Shown one piece after another: positions 61,301 through 64,000 of a stretch of 64,000 nucleotides of DNA. Under the pieces are notes generated by a model that ran no database searches, was not told the origin of the DNA, and worked only from the letters and a program-made list of their open reading frames with translations. Origin of the DNA: Struthio camelus (taxonomy: Eukaryota; Chordata; Aves; Struthioniformes; Struthionidae); assembly GCF_040807025.1 (NCBI RefSeq), contig NC_090943.1, forward strand, positions 1,784,356 to 1,848,355, read 5' to 3'. Numbering within the stretch: position 1 is the first letter of the stretch; each line of letters begins with the position of its first letter. Both the position numbers and the translations under genes were made by a program.

Positions 61301-63599
61301 CGACGGTCTTCCCTTCCCGGTGGCTGCATGGCTTCGTCAGAAGGGGTGGTTGTGTCGTCTCAGTTTATTGCTTTCCTGTGTAATGAAGGCGGCCTACAAA
61401 ACCCATAAAACTTACCATTGCTGTTACCATCACTAACATTAGTGGATATTAGGGAGCGACGCTTTACTGCGTATCTCCAAACGCACGAGTTACGTTTGTT
61501 CGGCCGTTTCAAGGCCGGATGCTTTCCTTGCATCTTTGCAGACTCAGAGTTAGGTTTCGCTTTAGGCGTTGCCTCTGGTTGCGTCGCTTTGCCTTGGGGA
61601 AGGTTTTTAGACTCGGACATCAGAGAAGCCCCACTTCACCTCTCCGCCGTTAATGGTGTCGCTGCCTTTGCCACCTGGCAGCTCCAGCCGTTCTCCCTCA
61701 AGCGACAGCGTTTCCCCGAGAGCAAGCTGAGGATCCCTGCTGCCTCCCACCGAAGAGCGCAGGTTATTTCTGTTGGTTGGTTGGTTTTTGAGCAGTGGGC
61801 GCCGTCTCGCCAACCAGAGACTGCAGCTTCGCCGTCGATCGCGAGTTCGAAGGAAGGGAAGCCTCCCTTTTTTGCGTGAAGAGAGGTGGTGACTGGCAAC
61901 GCTTGGCCCAGCGGTTGGGAGAGGACTCTTCGTTCGCACGGGGTTTGCGGGCGGTGACGACGCGCCTCTGATAACCGCCTACCGCGCGCATCGCTACAGG
62001 AGCGTCGCATCTTGCGCTGACGCAAGCGGCGCTGACCCGATTGGATCGGCATCGTGAAAAACACTGGGGTGAGGATGGGGAACGAAACGCAGACTTAAAA
62101 TCTTTAAAAACCCGGGGAGGACGGAGTAAGAGCTTATCTGAAATGGATGATGCTGAGCAAATTTAGCGTGAAACTGGACACGTCCTTCGCTAGTGCGTTT
62201 TGAAGCCTTGGGCTGTTGGGAAGAGCTGGTGGGCTCCACGCGCTCCGGGTTTCAGCCAGCTTCCTCCCGCCAGCCCCACGAGGCTCTTGTTTTGGACAGC
62301 TCAAAGTTTTGCTTTGACGGTGCCCTGCTTGGAAGGGAATAGTGATGGTTCTCCTGTATTGGCTCGGAGAAGTTTGTTCGTGGCTTTTCTAGCTCTTCAC
62401 GGCCTAAAATAGTGCTTTGTCTTTGAAATGCCTTGTTCTTCCTGCCCAGAAGTTCCTGTTTCTTCCCCTCAGACTTTCTGCGTCTAATTGAAACTTGTGT
62501 ATTTTCACTGTAGTTTCTTCAAAAAGTGTTAGTAGTTTTGATCTCAGGGGAACATCTGCCCCACTACTTTCAGTGGGGACAGCAGCTCGCTGCCAGCTGC
62601 CAAACACGTTCATCAGTCTGTGCTATTTAACAGCGGCGTTGGAAACGCAAACACTCGGGTCCTGGAGTCACACTAATAGGTATCTATAAAGCAGCAAACC
62701 ATAGCCATTTAGGAGTTGTTTAGGATTATCTGGAGGGAGGAAATATTTGTGCTTGTTTACTATATAAACAACGCAATAATAGAAAAGTATTAAAAATAGC
62801 TTTCGTTTTGGAATTATTATTTTTGGAGGCACGGGCATGAAAAGGAGGTGTTCAGTTTTCAGAGGCTATTTTGTTCCTTGTGTTTGTTTCTTCCGTGAAG
62901 TCACACTGTTCAATCTCTGATTTAACCATTTCCATGGCAACCAGCGATGACTGAACCAGGATTATGACTTCAATAAGGAAAAAGCAGCAGGGACACAGAA
63001 GCTCAGGCTCTTAAAAATCATGTTTTTATGCAATTACCGCGAGGGCTGCCATGAGCAAATGACTTCCAAGTAGCTTTTGGAAAATATCAGTGGATCTCAG
63101 GTCCTGAGTACGCTTTATTGACGTTTTAATGTTCAGAACGTCTTGCTGTAAAATTTTACAATACGTTCTTCGTTTTCGGCTACTTGTAATAGAATGAAAA
63201 CTGCTGCTGGTTTTCAGAGGCGTTTTATTGCCAGTAGAAACCTGCAGCTACTCAAAGATGGAGAGAGGCATTTCATGACTCTTAGTTTTTTTGCGTTCTT
63301 GGGGCTGCCGGATTTAAGGATCCCCCAAAAGCGGTGAGGTGGAAGCAGGGTTGCACATCAGCGCCTTGCCAGGATTCAAGGGCATCTAGACTTAAATCTT
63401 GGCAAAGCGGCAAGTAAAAAGTGCCCGCACGTGGTCCGCTCTGAAGGCACTGAGCTGTGTCCTCACCGTGTAGCTGGCCTGGCAGGACAGTGCCCAGTAA
63501 GGAAGGTCTTTGACCCAAAGGGTCACTTTGGGTAAAGGCCAATTGTGATTAGAGGGGAGACGGTTCTTCGTATAGAAATCTTTAAAAGATGGTGGAGAG
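52381..63599 (+). other. CCDC12: CCDC12 intron 1, third segment
   Basis: About 11 kb of moderately GC intron with A- and T-runs, TG/TA microsatellite at about 55655-55675, and a CpG-richer patch at about 55850-58200 that could be a secondary regulatory island. No exon, RNA gene or named repeat recognised. Confidence 0.55.
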
Positions 63600-64000
63600 G
63601 AAGAAATAAACATAAGCTTTAATGTATGAAAGCATATTTGGAAAGAAGTTAAGTGACACCCTTGTGTCGTATAGGAACGATGAGCTGCTTTCCAGGCCAA
63701 CAGGGATGAGAGGATATTAGACGTCTTCTAGCAAAAACACTTAAAATCAGCAGTCGCAGGTAATTTACACCCCGGAATCCTAAAATAATCAGCTGAAGAG
63801 CTTGTTAGCCTGCTGCGTTTTGATTTAAATCTTTTCTGAATACTGGATAAATTCCAAAGGACTGGAAGAGTGCGACTAAAATACCACCCTTTAAAGGTAA
63901 GAGGGATAAGTCGGGTGAAGCCAGCTAGGCTGTCAATCAGCATTGAGCAAAACGATTAAAAGATTGACTTGCAATTCATTTACCTAAGTGTGAGAGAAAG
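63600..64000 (+). mobile_element. CR1-type LINE fragment (RT-upstream region), runs off window
   Basis: Sense-strand wording of an old CR1-family element: CAGGTAATTTACACCCCGGA, ATCCTAAAATAATCAGCTGA, AGAGCTTGTTAGCCTGCTG, GGACTGGAAGAGTGCGACTA, ACCACCCTTTAAAGGTAAGA and GGGATAAGTCGGGTGAAGCC. The start is approximate. Heavily mutated; the element continues past the right edge. Confidence 0.65.

Noticed and set aside
43307-64000. Search for CCDC12 exon 2 (KHLREEEEEGEKHRELRLRN-type coding) in the right third
   Set aside because: No frame shows this sequence; the exon is presumably beyond the window.

Overview
The window looks like a bird chromosome, probably a GC-rich microchromosome. Introns are short, many under 150 bp. 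CpG density is very high, old CR1-type LINE fragments are present, and there are many unrelated minisatellites. A crocodilian or turtle cannot be strictly excluded.

Layout from left to right. (1) The last 29 codons and 3'UTR of SETD2 (+). (2) A complete six-exon p75-neurotrophin-receptor-like gene, NRADD/NRH1 (-, 1148-5257), convergent with SETD2. (3) A 2.4 kb spacer made almost entirely of TCGGC/TCGGT-type arrays with a GC-box/ATTGG promoter-like core. (4) A complete seven-exon zinc/PLP D-serine dehydratase gene (-, 7727-13540). A noncoding 5' exon is likely near 15 kb, preceded by a tandem array carrying ten CACGTG E-boxes. (5) NBEAL2 (-, 16599-42746). I can trace all 54 coding exons; they sum to 8235 nt (2744 codons plus stop) with matching splice phases. 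(6) A 446 bp CpG-rich bidirectional promoter. (7) CCDC12 exon 1 (+, 43193-43306), then more than 20 kb of its first intron, which is less GC-rich, almost free of arrays, and holds three old CR1-type fragments.

The order SETD2 - NRADD - NBEAL2 - CCDC12 matches the human 3p21.31 block as I recall it. There NRADD survives only as a pseudogene and I know of no D-serine dehydratase gene between them. The genes are a linked neighbourhood, not a pathway: chromatin mark (SETD2), receptor (NRADD), D-amino-acid catabolism (DSD), granule trafficking (NBEAL2) and splicing (CCDC12).

The most unusual content is noncoding. At least ten unrelated tandem arrays sit in introns and promoters. One is an NF-Y CCAAT-box array with a 41 bp period in NBEAL2 intron 1. 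One is the E-box array upstream of DSD. One is a degenerate telomere-like TTAGGG/TTTAGGG tract in NBEAL2 intron 28. No RNA genes, CRISPR arrays or viral elements were recognised.
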